From positions 1 through 44,048 of the forward strand of contig CACGUE010000008.1 of assembly GCA_902576115.1 (NCBI GenBank): a DNA stretch of 44,048 bases. The letters are read 5' to 3'. A program made the translations under genes and the position numbers. This stretch comes from an uncultured Pelagibacteraceae bacterium. Lineage in GTDB: Bacteria > Pseudomonadota > Alphaproteobacteria > Pelagibacterales > Pelagibacteraceae. The notes under the pieces are model-generated. The model was given only the letters and a program-made list of their open reading frames with translations, did not search any database and was not told the origin of the DNA. Shown here one piece after another: positions 1 to 8,811 of the stretch; the first letter of the stretch is position 1, and every line of letters starts with the position of its first letter.

Positions 1-1
1 A

Positions 2-118
2 GATAAAAATATTGTTTCCCAAATTAAATTAGAAATACCAACTTATAAAAAAAATAATTTACCAATTGCGTTGAAAAAAATTCCAATTACAAAACCTGGA
101 AGTAGATATTTAAAATGA
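2..118 (+). CDS. C-terminal end of an unidentified protein (partial)
   Basis: An open frame enters from the left edge and ends at a TGA that overlaps the pdxJ start as ATGA. About 38 residues are visible, lysine-rich and ending PGSRYLK. I see no recognisable domain in so short a tail. The four-base overlap says it is translated in one operon with pdxJ. In other alphaproteobacteria a relA/spoT or pyrE gene often sits near here, but the tail does not let me choose. Confidence 0.6.
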   Translation, partial: DKNIVSQIKLEIPTYKKNNLPIALKKIPITKPGSRYLK

Positions 119-834
119 AATCTAGACTAGGTGTTAACGTAGACCATATTGCAACATTAAGAAATGCTAGAGGAGAGGGACATCCTGATCCTATTTCATA
201 TGCAAGACAAGTTATGAATTTTGGTGCAAATTCTATTACTATTCATTTAAGAGAGGATCGCAGACATATTCGAGATGAAGACTTAGTCATGTTTTCAAAA
301 ATTAAAAAAGTTCCAATAAATTTAGAAATGGCTGCTAACAATGAAATGCTAAAAATTGCATTAAAATATAAACCTAATTTTGCTTGTATAGTTCCTGAAA
401 AAAGGAATGAAATAACTACCGAGGGAGGTTTAAATATCACAAAAAACAAAAAAATTATTAAAAGAGTAATTAGTAAATTAAATTCAAAAAAAATTAGAAC
501 AAGTCTTTTCATCAATCCAAATATTAAAGATGTTTTTGCATCAAAAGAATTAAATGCAAAATGTGTGGAACTTCATACAGGAAAATTTGCTTTAAAAGTT
601 AAAAATAACAAAAATTATTTAGTCGAGCTCAAAAAAATAAAAAATTGTGCCACGTTAGCAAAAAAACTAGGAATGGAAGTTCATGCAGGTCATGGTCTAG
701 ATTATAAATCAACTAAAATTTTGAGAAAGATTAAATCTATAGAGGAATTTAATATTGGACATTTTATAATTGGAGAGGCCATCATGTTTGGCATGAAAAA
801 AGTAATCACTAATTTCAGAAAAATATTAAACTAA
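115..834 (+). CDS. pdxJ: Pyridoxine 5'-phosphate synthase PdxJ
   Basis: Cytosolic TIM-barrel enzyme that closes the pyridine ring of vitamin B6 from 3-amino-2-oxopropyl phosphate and 1-deoxyxylulose 5-phosphate. The N-terminus reads LGVNVDHIATLRNARG, the family signature. It is followed by SITIHLREDRRHI (barrel strand 2 with phosphate/substrate contacts), LEMAAN, CVELHTGKFA and EVHAGHGLDY in the expected order. At 239 residues it is full length. It starts inside the stop of the upstream gene and shares one base with acpS, the usual alphaproteobacterial pdxJ-acpS-lepB order. The product PNP feeds PLP enzymes such as GlyA and MetY encoded nearby. Confidence 0.97.
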   Translation: MKSRLGVNVDHIATLRNARGEGHPDPISYARQVMNFGANSITIHLREDRRHIRDEDLVMFSKIKKVPINLEMAANNEMLKIALKYKPNFACIVPEKRNEITTEGGLNITKNKKIIKRVISKLNSKKIRTSLFINPNIKDVFASKELNAKCVELHTGKFALKVKNNKNYLVELKKIKNCATLAKKLGMEVHAGHGLDYKSTKILRKIKSIEEFNIGHFIIGEAIMFGMKKVITNFRKILN

Positions 835-1220
835 TGATAATTGGTAACGGTGTTGATATTATTGATAATAAAAGAATAGAAAAATCCTTAAAAATTAAAG
901 GTTTTAAAAAAAGACTTTTTACATTGAATGAAATTAACCAATCAAAAAAATACAGAAACAAAACAAATTTTTTTGCGAAAAGATTTGCTGCTAAAGAAGC
1001 TTTTGTTAAAACAATAGGCACTGGCTTTAGAGATAATATTAATTTTAATGATATTGAAATATACAATAATAAGAAAGGATCTCCTAAAATTAAAATTTCA
1101 AAGAAAATAAAAGATATATTAAAAAAAAAATTTAAATTAAAGAATTACGATATACATCTTTCACTTTCAGATGAAAAAAACCACTCAATTGCATTTGTTA
1201 TTTTAAATAGAAAAAAATGA
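834..1220 (+). CDS. acpS: Holo-[acyl-carrier-protein] synthase AcpS
   Basis: Transfers 4'-phosphopantetheine from CoA to the serine of acyl carrier protein, switching on fatty acid synthesis. The N-terminal GNGVDII carries the metal-binding Asp (D8). FAKRFAAKEAFVKTIGTG (about residues 48-64) carries the second metal ligand Glu (E55) and the CoA-binding lysines. The length of 128 residues is normal. The start codon shares its A with the pdxJ stop, and the stop overlaps the lepB start as ATGA, so translation is probably coupled across all three genes. Confidence 0.96.
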   Translation: MIIGNGVDIIDNKRIEKSLKIKGFKKRLFTLNEINQSKKYRNKTNFFAKRFAAKEAFVKTIGTGFRDNINFNDIEIYNNKKGSPKIKISKKIKDILKKKFKLKNYDIHLSLSDEKNHSIAFVILNRKK

Positions 1221-1945
1221 AAAATTTCATAATTGATAATACTAAAACATTATTCTATGCATTAATAATTGCAGTATTTATAAGATCAATATTAATCCAA
1301 CCATTTTATATTCCATCATCATCAATGGAAACTAACTTGCTTGTGGGTGACAGATTATTTGTTACAAAATTTTCTTATGGATATAGTAAACATTCATTTC
1401 CTTTTAGTCCCCCTATTTTTAAAGGACGTATATTAAATAAAAACCCTAAAAGAGGAGATGTTATAGTTTTTAAAACACCTGCTGATAATCGTACAGATTA
1501 TATTAAAAGATTGATTGGTTTACCGGGTGATACAATACAATTTATTGATGGTGATTTATATATAAATTCTAATCAAGTATTAAAAACAATTAAAAGCAAA
1601 AATGATAAATTATATTGTGGATCATCCCAAATTGATGTCAATATATTTGAAGAAAAACTTCCAAATGGAAAAAGTTATTTAGCTGCATATAGAACTGATA
1701 TAACTTTTTCTAATTCAGATAAATACATAGTTCCTGCAAATCACTTTTTTTTCTTAGGTGACAATAGGGATTGTTCTAAAGACAGCAGATTTCTATCTGA
1801 AGTTGGTTATGTTAATCAAAATAATTTAGTTGGAAAAGCACAAATTTTATTTTTTTCATCTAATCCAAGGAAAGGAAGTATCTTTAACATTTTCAAATGG
1901 AATGAAATAGTTCGATTTGAAAGATTTTTTAACAAAATAATTTAA
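1217..1945 (+). CDS. lepB: Signal peptidase I LepB
   Basis: Inner-membrane serine protease that cleaves signal peptides from exported preproteins on the periplasmic side. One N-terminal membrane helix (about residues 11-27) precedes the catalytic PSSSME box with Ser36. YIKRLIGLPGDTIQ holds the catalytic Lys (K97), and FFFLGDNRDCSKDSR is the conserved box E region. At 242 residues it has the size of compact alphaproteobacterial LepB with a single anchor. It overlaps acpS by four bases and is five bases from rnc, as in the common lepB-rnc operon. Confidence 0.97.
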   Translation: MKNFIIDNTKTLFYALIIAVFIRSILIQPFYIPSSSMETNLLVGDRLFVTKFSYGYSKHSFPFSPPIFKGRILNKNPKRGDVIVFKTPADNRTDYIKRLIGLPGDTIQFIDGDLYINSNQVLKTIKSKNDKLYCGSSQIDVNIFEEKLPNGKSYLAAYRTDITFSNSDKYIVPANHFFFLGDNRDCSKDSRFLSEVGYVNQNNLVGKAQILFFSSNPRKGSIFNIFKWNEIVRFERFFNKII

Positions 1946-1949
1946 ATAA

Positions 1950-2612
1950 ATGAAGTCAAACAAACTACAAAAGAAAATAGGTATTAGCTTTAAAGATGAT
2001 AAACTATTGATACAAGCTTTAACACACAAAAGTTTCGATACAAAAAATAATTATGAAAAACTTGAATTTTTAGGTGATAGAGTTTTAGGATTTGTTATAT
2101 CAAAGAAACTTTTAGAGTTATATCCAAATGAAAAAGTAGGCATGATTGACAAAAAACTTGCAAACTTAGTTAATAAAAATAAGTGTTTTGAAATTGGCAA
2201 GGAATTAGAATTAGATAATTATATTTTAACAGGAAACACAGAAAAGAAAAAAAAAATCAATATTGAAAAAAAAATTATATCTGATTGTTGTGAGTCTTTG
2301 ATAGGTGCAATTTATATAGATAAAGGTTTTGAGGTTACGTCAAAATTTATATTAAATTATTGGAAAAATTATTTAAATTTATCAGATATTACTGTGATCG
2401 ACTCCAAAACAAGATTACAAGAATATTCATTAAAGAAATTTAAATCATTGCCAATATATAAGCTTATTTCTAATACAGGACCAAAACATAAACCAAATTT
2501 TAAAATTAGTGTAAAAATTAAAGATAGCAAAACAGTTATCGCTGATGGTAGTTCAAAAAAAAATGCAGAACAAGCCGCAGCTATGAAACTTTTAGAAACC
2601 ATTAAAATATAA
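1950..2612 (+). CDS. rnc: Ribonuclease III
   Basis: Double-strand RNA endonuclease for rRNA and mRNA processing. The signature NYEKLEFLGDRVLGFVIS (about residues 31-48) and the downstream acidic pair in DCCESLIGAIYID form the Mg2+ site. The C-terminal third (about 150-220) is a dsRNA-binding domain ending in the typical KKNAEQAAAMKLLE. Length 220 is standard. The last base of the stop is the first of the recO start. The era GTPase gene that usually separates rnc from recO is absent here. Confidence 0.97.
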   Translation: MKSNKLQKKIGISFKDDKLLIQALTHKSFDTKNNYEKLEFLGDRVLGFVISKKLLELYPNEKVGMIDKKLANLVNKNKCFEIGKELELDNYILTGNTEKKKKINIEKKIISDCCESLIGAIYIDKGFEVTSKFILNYWKNYLNLSDITVIDSKTRLQEYSLKKFKSLPIYKLISNTGPKHKPNFKISVKIKDSKTVIADGSSKKNAEQAAAMKLLETIKI

Positions 2613-3292
2613 TGAATTGGCAAGATAAAGGTTACTTACTTTCAAAAAATAAATATAATGAAAATTCTGTAATATCTGAATTTTATACTGAAAATCATGG
2701 AAAAATTTCAGGAATTATCTTTGGAGGAACCTCAAAAAAAATAAAAAACTACCTATTTGAGGGTAATAAATTGCATATAAATTATAATTCAAAATCTCAA
2801 TCAAAAATTGGTTCTTTAAAAGTTGAAATTGATGAATTTAAAACTCCTTACTTTTTAGAAGATAAGCAAAAACTCCTTTGTATAATTTATACAATGAATT
2901 TGATTAAAATTTTAACAGTAGAGAACGAAAAAAATAAAGAGATTTATTACTTAATTGATAATTATTTTGAGATATTAAAAGATGTAGAGTGGCTTTCAAA
3001 GTTTGTTAGTTGGGAGTTAAACTTTTATAAATTAATTGGATATGACATAGACTTTAATGATTATGTAGAAGAAGTTTCTGAAGGTAATAAAATTAATTAT
3101 AAATTAAAAAATTCTGACAAAATCATTCCAAATTTTTTAGTAAATAAAGATGAAGAAGATATAAGCTTTGAAGATACTTTTGATGCTTTAAAAATTGTAG
3201 GAGATTTTTTAGATAAAACAATAGTTAAACCGAACAATCTAAATTTTCCCAAAACAAGATTTAATTTTCAAAATTCTTTAAAATTAATCTAG
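2612..3292 (+). CDS. recO: DNA repair protein RecO
   Basis: Recombination mediator that, with RecR, loads RecA onto SSB-coated single strands in RecF-pathway repair. The N-terminal OB-fold begins MNWQDKGYLLSKNKYNENS, the typical start of the family. The middle (about residues 85-155) is the helical region with WELNFYKLIGYDIDF, matching the conserved RecO segment. No zinc-binding cysteine cluster is present, which is common in this group. The 226-residue length fits. Its 3' end overlaps that of convergent hemB by nine bases. The call rests on the N-terminal pattern, the WELxFYxLxGY-like segment and position after rnc. Confidence 0.9.
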   Translation: MNWQDKGYLLSKNKYNENSVISEFYTENHGKISGIIFGGTSKKIKNYLFEGNKLHINYNSKSQSKIGSLKVEIDEFKTPYFLEDKQKLLCIIYTMNLIKILTVENEKNKEIYYLIDNYFEILKDVEWLSKFVSWELNFYKLIGYDIDFNDYVEEVSEGNKINYKLKNSDKIIPNFLVNKDEEDISFEDTFDALKIVGDFLDKTIVKPNNLNFPKTRFNFQNSLKLI

Positions 3293-4270
3293 TTTTATTT
3301 GATCAGCAAAATAGGTTATAATTGCACTTGCTCCAGCTCTTTTAAAGGAAACTAGACTTTCATATATCGATTTTTTATCTAATATATTCTTCGAAATTGC
3401 ATTTTGTATGAGACTATATTCTCCTGATACTTGGTATGCAATAACTGGAATTTTAAAATTATTCTTAACTTCTCTAATTATATCAAGATAAGGCATTCCT
3501 GGTTTTACTATAATCATGTCTGCTCCTTCTTTTATATCTAATGCAACTTCTCTTAATGATTCATAATTGTTTTTAAAATCCATTTGATAAGTTTTTTTGT
3601 CTCCTTTTAAGAGACTTCTTGATCCAACGGCATTTCTGAATGGGCCATAAAAGCTTGATGCATACTTAACGGCATATGATAAAATTTGAACATCTTTAAG
3701 ATTATTTTTATCTAAAGCTTTACGAATTTTTAAAACTCTACCATCCATCATATCTGATGGGGCAATCACATCGCAACCCATTTTTGCCTGTAATATTGAT
3801 TGCTTAATCAATATTTTTAATGTTTCATCATTTAAAATTTCATTTTTTTTAATTATTCCATCATGACCATGTGATGTATATGGATCTAATGCAACATCAC
3901 ACATTATTCCAATTTCGTTCTTATAATTTTTTTTGATGAATTTTATTGCTTGGCAAACTAAATTATTTTCATTTAATGCTTCATTTCCATATTCATCTCT
4001 TTTTCTTGGATTTGTATAAGGGAATAAAGCTACCATTGGTATTCCCAATTTTAGTGCTTTATCAACTACACTTTTTAATTTATCAATAGAGTACCTAAAA
4101 ACATTTGGCATTGAATTAATTGGAACTTTTTTTGCTTTTCCTTCAGTAAGAAAGATAGGTAAAATAAAATCATTGTAAGATAGATCATTATCTTGGATTA
4201 ATCTTCTAGACCAATTGAATTTTCTTGATCTTCTCAATCTTAAATTAGGATATCTACCTGTGATAATCAT
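3284..4270 (-). CDS. hemB: Delta-aminolevulinic acid dehydratase (porphobilinogen synthase)
   Basis: Condenses two 5-aminolevulinate molecules to porphobilinogen in haem synthesis. Schiff-base lysines are in SYAVKYASSFYG (about K202) and MIIVKPGMPYLD (about K256). IAPSDMMDGRV is the conserved substrate loop. The metal segment reads CDVALDPYTSHGHDG, the Asp-rich Mg2+/K+-type version, not the three-cysteine zinc type. I chose the ATG at 4270: a TTG two codons upstream also fits, but family members start close to the RYPxxRLRR segment. A 15-bp palindrome overlaps this start codon. It is transcribed divergently from the AspH-like gene and converges with recO. Confidence 0.96.
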   Translation of the reverse strand: MIITGRYPNLRLRRSRKFNWSRRLIQDNDLSYNDFILPIFLTEGKAKKVPINSMPNVFRYSIDKLKSVVDKALKLGIPMVALFPYTNPRKRDEYGNEALNENNLVCQAIKFIKKNYKNEIGIMCDVALDPYTSHGHDGIIKKNEILNDETLKILIKQSILQAKMGCDVIAPSDMMDGRVLKIRKALDKNNLKDVQILSYAVKYASSFYGPFRNAVGSRSLLKGDKKTYQMDFKNNYESLREVALDIKEGADMIIVKPGMPYLDIIREVKNNFKIPVIAYQVSGEYSLIQNAISKNILDKKSIYESLVSFKRAGASAIITYFADQIKLD

Positions 4271-4275
4271 TATCA
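4261..4275. promoter_or_regulatory. Perfect palindrome TGATAATCATTATCA over the hemB start
   Basis: The 15-bp sequence is a perfect inverted repeat centred on one C and contains the hemB ATG. It equals the core of the classic Fur box, so an iron-responsive operator is possible. As RNA it could also form a 6-bp hairpin that hides the start codon. Because it also encodes the first hemB residues, chance cannot be excluded. Confidence 0.35.
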
Positions 4276-4285
4276 ATTAATTATT

Positions 4286-4316
4286 TTGATGCGACAATAG
4301 TAATATTTAATATAAT
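4286..4316 (+). promoter_or_regulatory. Possible sigma70 promoter for the AspH-like gene
   Basis: A consensus -10 box TATAAT at 4311-4316 lies about 25 bases before the ATG at 4341. A partial -35 TTGATG at 4286-4291 is at a long spacing of 19 bases. The region is the only non-coding gap between divergent hemB and this gene. Confidence 0.4.
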
Positions 4317-4340
4317 AGTCTATAAGATAGTAGAGCACCG

Positions 4341-4931
4341 ATGTCACAATTATTCAATGATTTCCAAAAACAAGATATAAAATTTGATATCATAAAATTA
4401 AAACAAGCTTGTGATGAAGTATTAAAAATAAAAGGTTTTGATACAAGTCTTGGAATACCTCACTTCGCCGGTATACCTCTAAATCAAATTCCAGGTGATC
4501 CAGATTCTGTTAAAGGAAATAATGTAAGAGGAATTTATTGGACTAAACCAGATAGTACAGGTGTTGAGGTACAGAGGGAAAGTAAAATTGATGAACATAA
4601 ATATACAGAATTTGTTGACGACTTTAAAAATACTTATTTCAAAGAAGTTTATGACCAATTAACAAAAAAGTATAAATTAGGTAGGATGAGACTTCTTCTT
4701 AAAGAGCCAAGATCAACATTGAGTTGGCATAGAGATCCTGAGCCAAGGCTTCATATACCTATATACACAAATCCTGGAGCAATAATGGTCGTTGATAATG
4801 TTGCAAAACATATGCCAGCAGATGGCTGTGTTTGGATTACTAATAATACTAAATATCACAATGCATTTAATGGGGGTGAAGAAAATAGAGTTCACCTTGT
4901 TGCTTGTGTTTTAAATTACAAATTTAATTAA
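4341..4931 (+). CDS. Aspartyl/asparaginyl beta-hydroxylase-like 2OG-Fe(II) oxygenase
   Basis: Predicted cytosolic non-haem iron dioxygenase using 2-oxoglutarate and O2. The iron site can be read as H130-x-D132 in TLSWHRDPEPRLHIPI and distal H173 in YHNAFNGG, with an arginine (about R183, ENRVHLVACV) placed to hold 2-oxoglutarate. This matches the Asp_Arg_Hydrox fold, as in AspH and lipid A LpxO relatives. Length is 196 residues with no membrane helix or signal peptide. It starts its own rightward unit, divergent from hemB, one base before rpiB. The substrate is unknown: a peptide or a small molecule are both possible. The family call is firmer than any function. Confidence 0.8.
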   Translation: MSQLFNDFQKQDIKFDIIKLKQACDEVLKIKGFDTSLGIPHFAGIPLNQIPGDPDSVKGNNVRGIYWTKPDSTGVEVQRESKIDEHKYTEFVDDFKNTYFKEVYDQLTKKYKLGRMRLLLKEPRSTLSWHRDPEPRLHIPIYTNPGAIMVVDNVAKHMPADGCVWITNNTKYHNAFNGGEENRVHLVACVLNYKFN

Positions 4932-4932
4932 A

Positions 4933-5358
4933 TTGAAAAAAATTTTTATTGCTTCAGATCATGGTGGTTTTAATTTAAAAAGGAATATTTTAAAATACTT
5001 TAATAAAAATTATCCAATAAAAGATCTTGGAACAAAACAAAATAAGAAGTCCGTTGATTACCCTGATTTTGCTCATAAACTTTGTAAACAAGTGGCGAAA
5101 AATAAGAATCATGTAGGAATACTTGTTTGTGGTTCAGGAGTAGGAATGTCTATTGCTGCAAACAAAAATAAGGGAATACGCGCAGCTTTATGCTATTCAG
5201 TAAAAAATGCCAAATTATCGCGATTGCATAATGATGCAAATGTTATAACATTAGGAGAAAGGCTTATTAAAAAAACAGTTGCCTTAAAATGTGTTGAGAG
5301 CTTTCTAAAAACAGAGTTTGAAGGCGGTAGACATACAAGAAGAATTAAAAAAATATAG
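4933..5358 (+). CDS. rpiB: Ribose 5-phosphate isomerase B
   Basis: Interconverts ribose 5-phosphate and ribulose 5-phosphate in the pentose phosphate pathway. The N-terminus KKIFIASDHGGFNLK is diagnostic. The catalytic Cys66 lies in LVCGSGVGMSIAANK, and HNDANVITLGERL is the conserved substrate segment. The start must be TTG at 4933, since no ATG precedes the conserved SDHGG, and it lies one base after the previous stop. At 141 residues it is normal size. The rpiB-glyA-nrdR-rib order is typical of alphaproteobacteria. Confidence 0.95.
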   Translation: MKKIFIASDHGGFNLKRNILKYFNKNYPIKDLGTKQNKKSVDYPDFAHKLCKQVAKNKNHVGILVCGSGVGMSIAANKNKGIRAALCYSVKNAKLSRLHNDANVITLGERLIKKTVALKCVESFLKTEFEGGRHTRRIKKI

Positions 5359-5366
5359 GTAAATAA

Positions 5367-6677
5367 ATGTCTAGTGAAAAAAAATATTTGAATACTCAAT
5401 ATGAGAACTTTTTTGAAAAAAAATTGTCTCAAGCTGATCCAGAAATATTTGATGCAGTAAATAAAGAATTAATCAGACAACAAAATCATATCGAATTAAT
5501 AGCATCAGAAAACATTGTTTCACAAGCTGTTTTAGAGGCACAAGGTTCAGTACTAACAAATAAGTATGCCGAAGGTTACCCAGGTAAAAGATATTATAAC
5601 GGCTGTGAACATGTTGATGTTGCTGAGTCACTTGCTAACGATAGATTAAAAAAACTCTTTAATTGTAAATTTGCGAATTCACAACCTCATTCTGGTGCGC
5701 AAGCTAATGGAGCAGTATTTTTAGCATTATTAAAACCAGGTGATACTTTTATGGGAATGAGTTTAAATTCTGGTGGCCATATTACTCATGGTCTTAAAAT
5801 TGCAATGTCAGGTAAATGGTTTAATGCAATAAGCTACGATGTAGATAAAACCTCTGAGTTAATCGACTATGACGAAGTTGAAAGATTAGCAATTGAAAAT
5901 AAACCTAAACTTATAATTGCTGGAGGTAGCGCATACTCTAGGGTAATTGATTTTAAAAAGTTCAGAGAAATTGCTGATAAAGTTGGAGCTTTTTTTATGG
6001 TAGATATGGCTCACTTTTCAGGTCTTGTTGCTGGTAAAGGTTATCCAAATCCTGTTGATCATGCTCATGTCGTTACATCTACAACTCATAAAGTTTTTAG
6101 AAGTGCCAGAGGTGGAATTATTTTAACAAACCAAGAAGATATTTATAAAAAAATTAATACAGCTGTATTTCCTGGTTATCAGGGTGGCCCTCTGATGCAT
6201 ATAATTGCAGCAAAAGCAGTTGGATTTAAAGAAGCATTAGAACCTTCTTTTAAAGAATATATATCTAATGTTTTAGCTAATGCAAAAATTCTCGCAGAAA
6301 CATTAAAAACAAATGGTTTTAAGATTTATTCTGGAGGAACAGATACTCATTTAATGTTGGTAGATTTAAGACCTTTTGGTGTCAAAGGTAATGTTGCAGC
6401 TGAAAGTTTATCAAGAGCCAATATAACATGTAATAAAAATGGAATTCCATTTGATACAGAAAGTCCAATGGTAACGTCAGGTATAAGACTAGGTTCTCAA
6501 GCAGCAACAACTCGAGGTTTTGGTTTGAATGAATTTAAAATTGTTGGTGAACTAATTACTAAAGTAATTAAAGGTTTGTCATCAAACCCTGATGATAATA
6601 CAAAAATAGAAGAAGAAGTAAGAAAAGAAGTTGTTAATTTATGTTCAAATTTCCCAATTTATAAAAATTTGGGATAA
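5367..6677 (+). CDS. glyA: Serine hydroxymethyltransferase
   Basis: PLP enzyme converting serine plus tetrahydrofolate to glycine plus 5,10-methylene-THF, the main one-carbon source. [19 protein letters not shown] near the N-terminus, [20 protein letters not shown] and the PLP lysine K242 in [14 protein letters not shown] identify it. The loop after the lysine reads VFRSARGG where most family members have TLRGPRGG, a small variation that may be lineage-specific. Length 436 is slightly long because of about 15 extra N-terminal residues. No glycine riboswitch can fit in the eight-base gap from rpiB. Confidence 0.97.
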   Translation: MSSEKKYLNTQYENFFEKKLSQADPEIFDAVNKELIRQQNHIELIASENIVSQAVLEAQGSVLTNKYAEGYPGKRYYNGCEHVDVAESLANDRLKKLFNCKFANSQPHSGAQANGAVFLALLKPGDTFMGMSLNSGGHITHGLKIAMSGKWFNAISYDVDKTSELIDYDEVERLAIENKPKLIIAGGSAYSRVIDFKKFREIADKVGAFFMVDMAHFSGLVAGKGYPNPVDHAHVVTSTTHKVFRSARGGIILTNQEDIYKKINTAVFPGYQGGPLMHIIAAKAVGFKEALEPSFKEYISNVLANAKILAETLKTNGFKIYSGGTDTHLMLVDLRPFGVKGNVAAESLSRANITCNKNGIPFDTESPMVTSGIRLGSQAATTRGFGLNEFKIVGELITKVIKGLSSNPDDNTKIEEEVRKEVVNLCSNFPIYKNLG

Positions 6678-6683
6678 TGAATT

Positions 6684-7142
6684 ATGATTTGTCCTATATG
6701 TAAAAAGGGAGAAACTTCAGTCGTAGACTCCAGACCCACCGAAGACGGAACAGCTATTAGAAGAAGAAGATTGTGTATTTGTGGACAAAGATTTACTACT
6801 TTTGAAAGAGTACAATTCAGAGAATTAACTGTAGTAAAAAAAAACGGTAGAAAATCTACTTTTGATAGAGAAAAATTATCAAAATCAATATATGTAGCAC
6901 TCAAAAAAAGACCAATAGATACAGAGACAGCAGAAAAATTTATATCTAAAATATCAAGGTCTTTAGAGGAGCTAGGTCAGAGTGAAATTTCTTCAAACAC
7001 AATCGGTACAATGGTAATGGAAGGATTAAAAGAATTGGACCCAGTAGCTTATGTAAGATTTGCATCAGTATATAGAAATTTTAGAGAAGAAAAAGACTTC
7101 GTTCAATTTGTTGATAAAATCGATGTCTTTAAGAAAAGATAA
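6684..7142 (+). CDS. nrdR: Transcriptional repressor NrdR
   Basis: ATP/dATP-sensing repressor of ribonucleotide reductase genes. It has an N-terminal zinc ribbon (residues 1-45, CPIC then [18 protein letters not shown]) and an ATP-cone from about residue 49 ([16 protein letters not shown]). The 152-residue length and position between glyA and ribD are standard. Oddly, the second half of the zinc ribbon is CxC rather than the usual CxxC: one residue is missing between the two cysteines, with the reading frame intact. The 3' end overlaps the ribD start by 20 bases. Confidence 0.95.
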   Translation: MICPICKKGETSVVDSRPTEDGTAIRRRRLCICGQRFTTFERVQFRELTVVKKNGRKSTFDREKLSKSIYVALKKRPIDTETAEKFISKISRSLEELGQSEISSNTIGTMVMEGLKELDPVAYVRFASVYRNFREEKDFVQFVDKIDVFKKR

Positions 7143-8217
7143 ATCATCAGAAAAAAATAAAGCGTACATGAGATTGGCACTAGAACTTGCCAGTCAAAAT
7201 AAAGGTCTAACAGGACTAAATCCATCGGTCGGATGTGTAGTAACACACAAAGATGAAATCATTTCTTATGGAAAGACAGATATTAATGGTAGACCTCATG
7301 CTGAAGTAGCAGCCTTAAAAAATAATAAAATAAATTTCAAAAATTCATATATGTATGTAACTTTAGAACCCTGTATCCATTACGGAAAAACACCACCTTG
7401 CACAAACATTATTATAAAAAAAAATGTTAAATTAGTTAATTATTCGATTGAAGATTTTGATAAACGAACAGCAAAAAAAACAAAAAACGTTTTAAAAAAA
7501 AATAATATTTTGGCTAGAATTGGTTTAATTAAAAATGAGGCAAATCATTTTTACAAAGATTATAAATTCTCAAAATTTAATGATATTCCATATGTTACTG
7601 GAAAATTAGCTGTTTCTAAAAATAATAAAATTTATTTATTTAAAAAAAAAATTACAAATGAACATTCTCATAAAGTATCTCATTTATTAAGATATAGAAA
7701 TCAAGCAATTTTAACATCTTATAAAACTATCAACTCTGATAATCCTAATTTAAATTGTAGAATTCAAGGTTTAGAAAAGTTTTCACCAGTAAAATTTATT
7801 ATTGATAAAGACTTGAAGACTAAAATAAATTCCAATGTGTTAAAACCTAACTCAAATAAAACTTATATTTTTCATAATAAAAAAGATAAAAATATTATTA
7901 ATAAATTTAAAAATAAAAATGCAAAACTTATTTTTATGAAAATTGAAAATAATAGTTTTGATTTAAATACCATTTTAAAAAAAATATACTCATTAGGTTA
8001 TGCAAATTTATTACTTGAGTCGGGTCCAAATCTTTTAAAATCTTTTTTAAACAACAATTTAATAAATGATTTCTATTTATTCAAAGCTGATAATAAAATT
8101 AATTCAGAAAATTCAGTTGCTTTGAATTCTTTTATTGATTTATTGTCTAAAAAATTTAAAAAAAGATCGCAAATTAATACTTTTTTAGATAAAGAAAAAC
8201 TTTTTAGGTATCAGTAA
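7123..8217 (+). CDS. ribD: Bifunctional diaminohydroxyphosphoribosylaminopyrimidine deaminase / reductase
   Basis: Second and third steps of riboflavin synthesis. The deaminase half (about residues 1-140) has the zinc motif HAEVAAL with the catalytic Glu, and [14 protein letters not shown] with both cysteine ligands. The C-terminal reductase half runs from about residue 165 ([15 protein letters not shown]) to the end, including [15 protein letters not shown] use the ATG at 7123, inside nrdR; the ATG at 7168 is the alternative. A still longer frame from 7060 reads through nrdR and is unlikely. The reductase half is lysine/asparagine-rich and divergent, but key segments are kept. Confidence 0.95.
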   Translation: MSLRKDKSSEKNKAYMRLALELASQNKGLTGLNPSVGCVVTHKDEIISYGKTDINGRPHAEVAALKNNKINFKNSYMYVTLEPCIHYGKTPPCTNIIIKKNVKLVNYSIEDFDKRTAKKTKNVLKKNNILARIGLIKNEANHFYKDYKFSKFNDIPYVTGKLAVSKNNKIYLFKKKITNEHSHKVSHLLRYRNQAILTSYKTINSDNPNLNCRIQGLEKFSPVKFIIDKDLKTKINSNVLKPNSNKTYIFHNKKDKNIINKFKNKNAKLIFMKIENNSFDLNTILKKIYSLGYANLLLESGPNLLKSFLNNNLINDFYLFKADNKINSENSVALNSFIDLLSKKFKKRSQINTFLDKEKLFRYQ

Positions 8218-8811
8218 ATGTTTAATGGAATAATTTTTAATAAAGGTAAAATTACAAATATTACCAAAAGAACTAAAGGAATAAACGTCTTTATCAAGTC
8301 AAAATTAAAATTAACTAATAAGCAATTAGGAATATCTATTTCTTGTGATGGTGTCTGCCTAACATTAATATCATATAAAAAAGGTATATCTGAATTTTAT
8401 TTATCAAATGAAACGATTAGAAAATCAAAATTTAAGAAATCTAATGTTGGTGATTATGTTAATTTAGAACTACCTTTAAAGTATGGACAAAATATTTCAG
8501 GTCATATTTGTCAAGGTCATGTTGATACAGTAAGCAAAGTTACAAATTTAACAAAAGTAGATAAATCTACAATTTACGAATTTAGTATTGATAAAAAATT
8601 ATATAAATTTTTAGTGGAGAAAGCATCAATCCTGATAAATGGTGTATCTTTAACCATAGCCAAGATAAAGAAGAATAAATTTGAAATTTGGGTTATTCCA
8701 CATACACTAAAACTTACAAATTTAGCAAACATAAAAAAAAATGATCTAGTTAATATTGAAATTGATATTTTGTCTAAATATGTAAAAAAATTTATTAATG
8801 ATAAAAAATAA
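8218..8811 (+). CDS. ribE: Riboflavin synthase alpha chain
   Basis: Dismutates two 6,7-dimethyl-8-ribityllumazine molecules to riboflavin. It begins MFNGIIFNKGKI, the counterpart of the family's MFTGII start. Two lumazine-binding barrels follow, the first with SCDGVCLTL (residues about 42-50) and the second with LINGVSLTI (about 139-147). SGHICQGHVD is the conserved inter-barrel segment. At 197 residues it is full length. The ATG comes directly after the ribD stop and the end overlaps ribBA by 14 bases. Confidence 0.95.
   Translation: MFNGIIFNKGKITNITKRTKGINVFIKSKLKLTNKQLGISISCDGVCLTLISYKKGISEFYLSNETIRKSKFKKSNVGDYVNLELPLKYGQNISGHICQGHVDTVSKVTNLTKVDKSTIYEFSIDKKLYKFLVEKASILINGVSLTIAKIKKNKFEIWVIPHTLKLTNLANIKKNDLVNIEIDILSKYVKKFINDKK

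Noticed and set aside
5359..5366. Glycine riboswitch before glyA
   Set aside because: Only eight bases separate rpiB from glyA, leaving no room for an aptamer.
7060..7122. Extension of ribD into nrdR
   Set aside because: Those codons are out-of-frame nrdR sequence; ATG at 7123 or 7168 fits the deaminase start.
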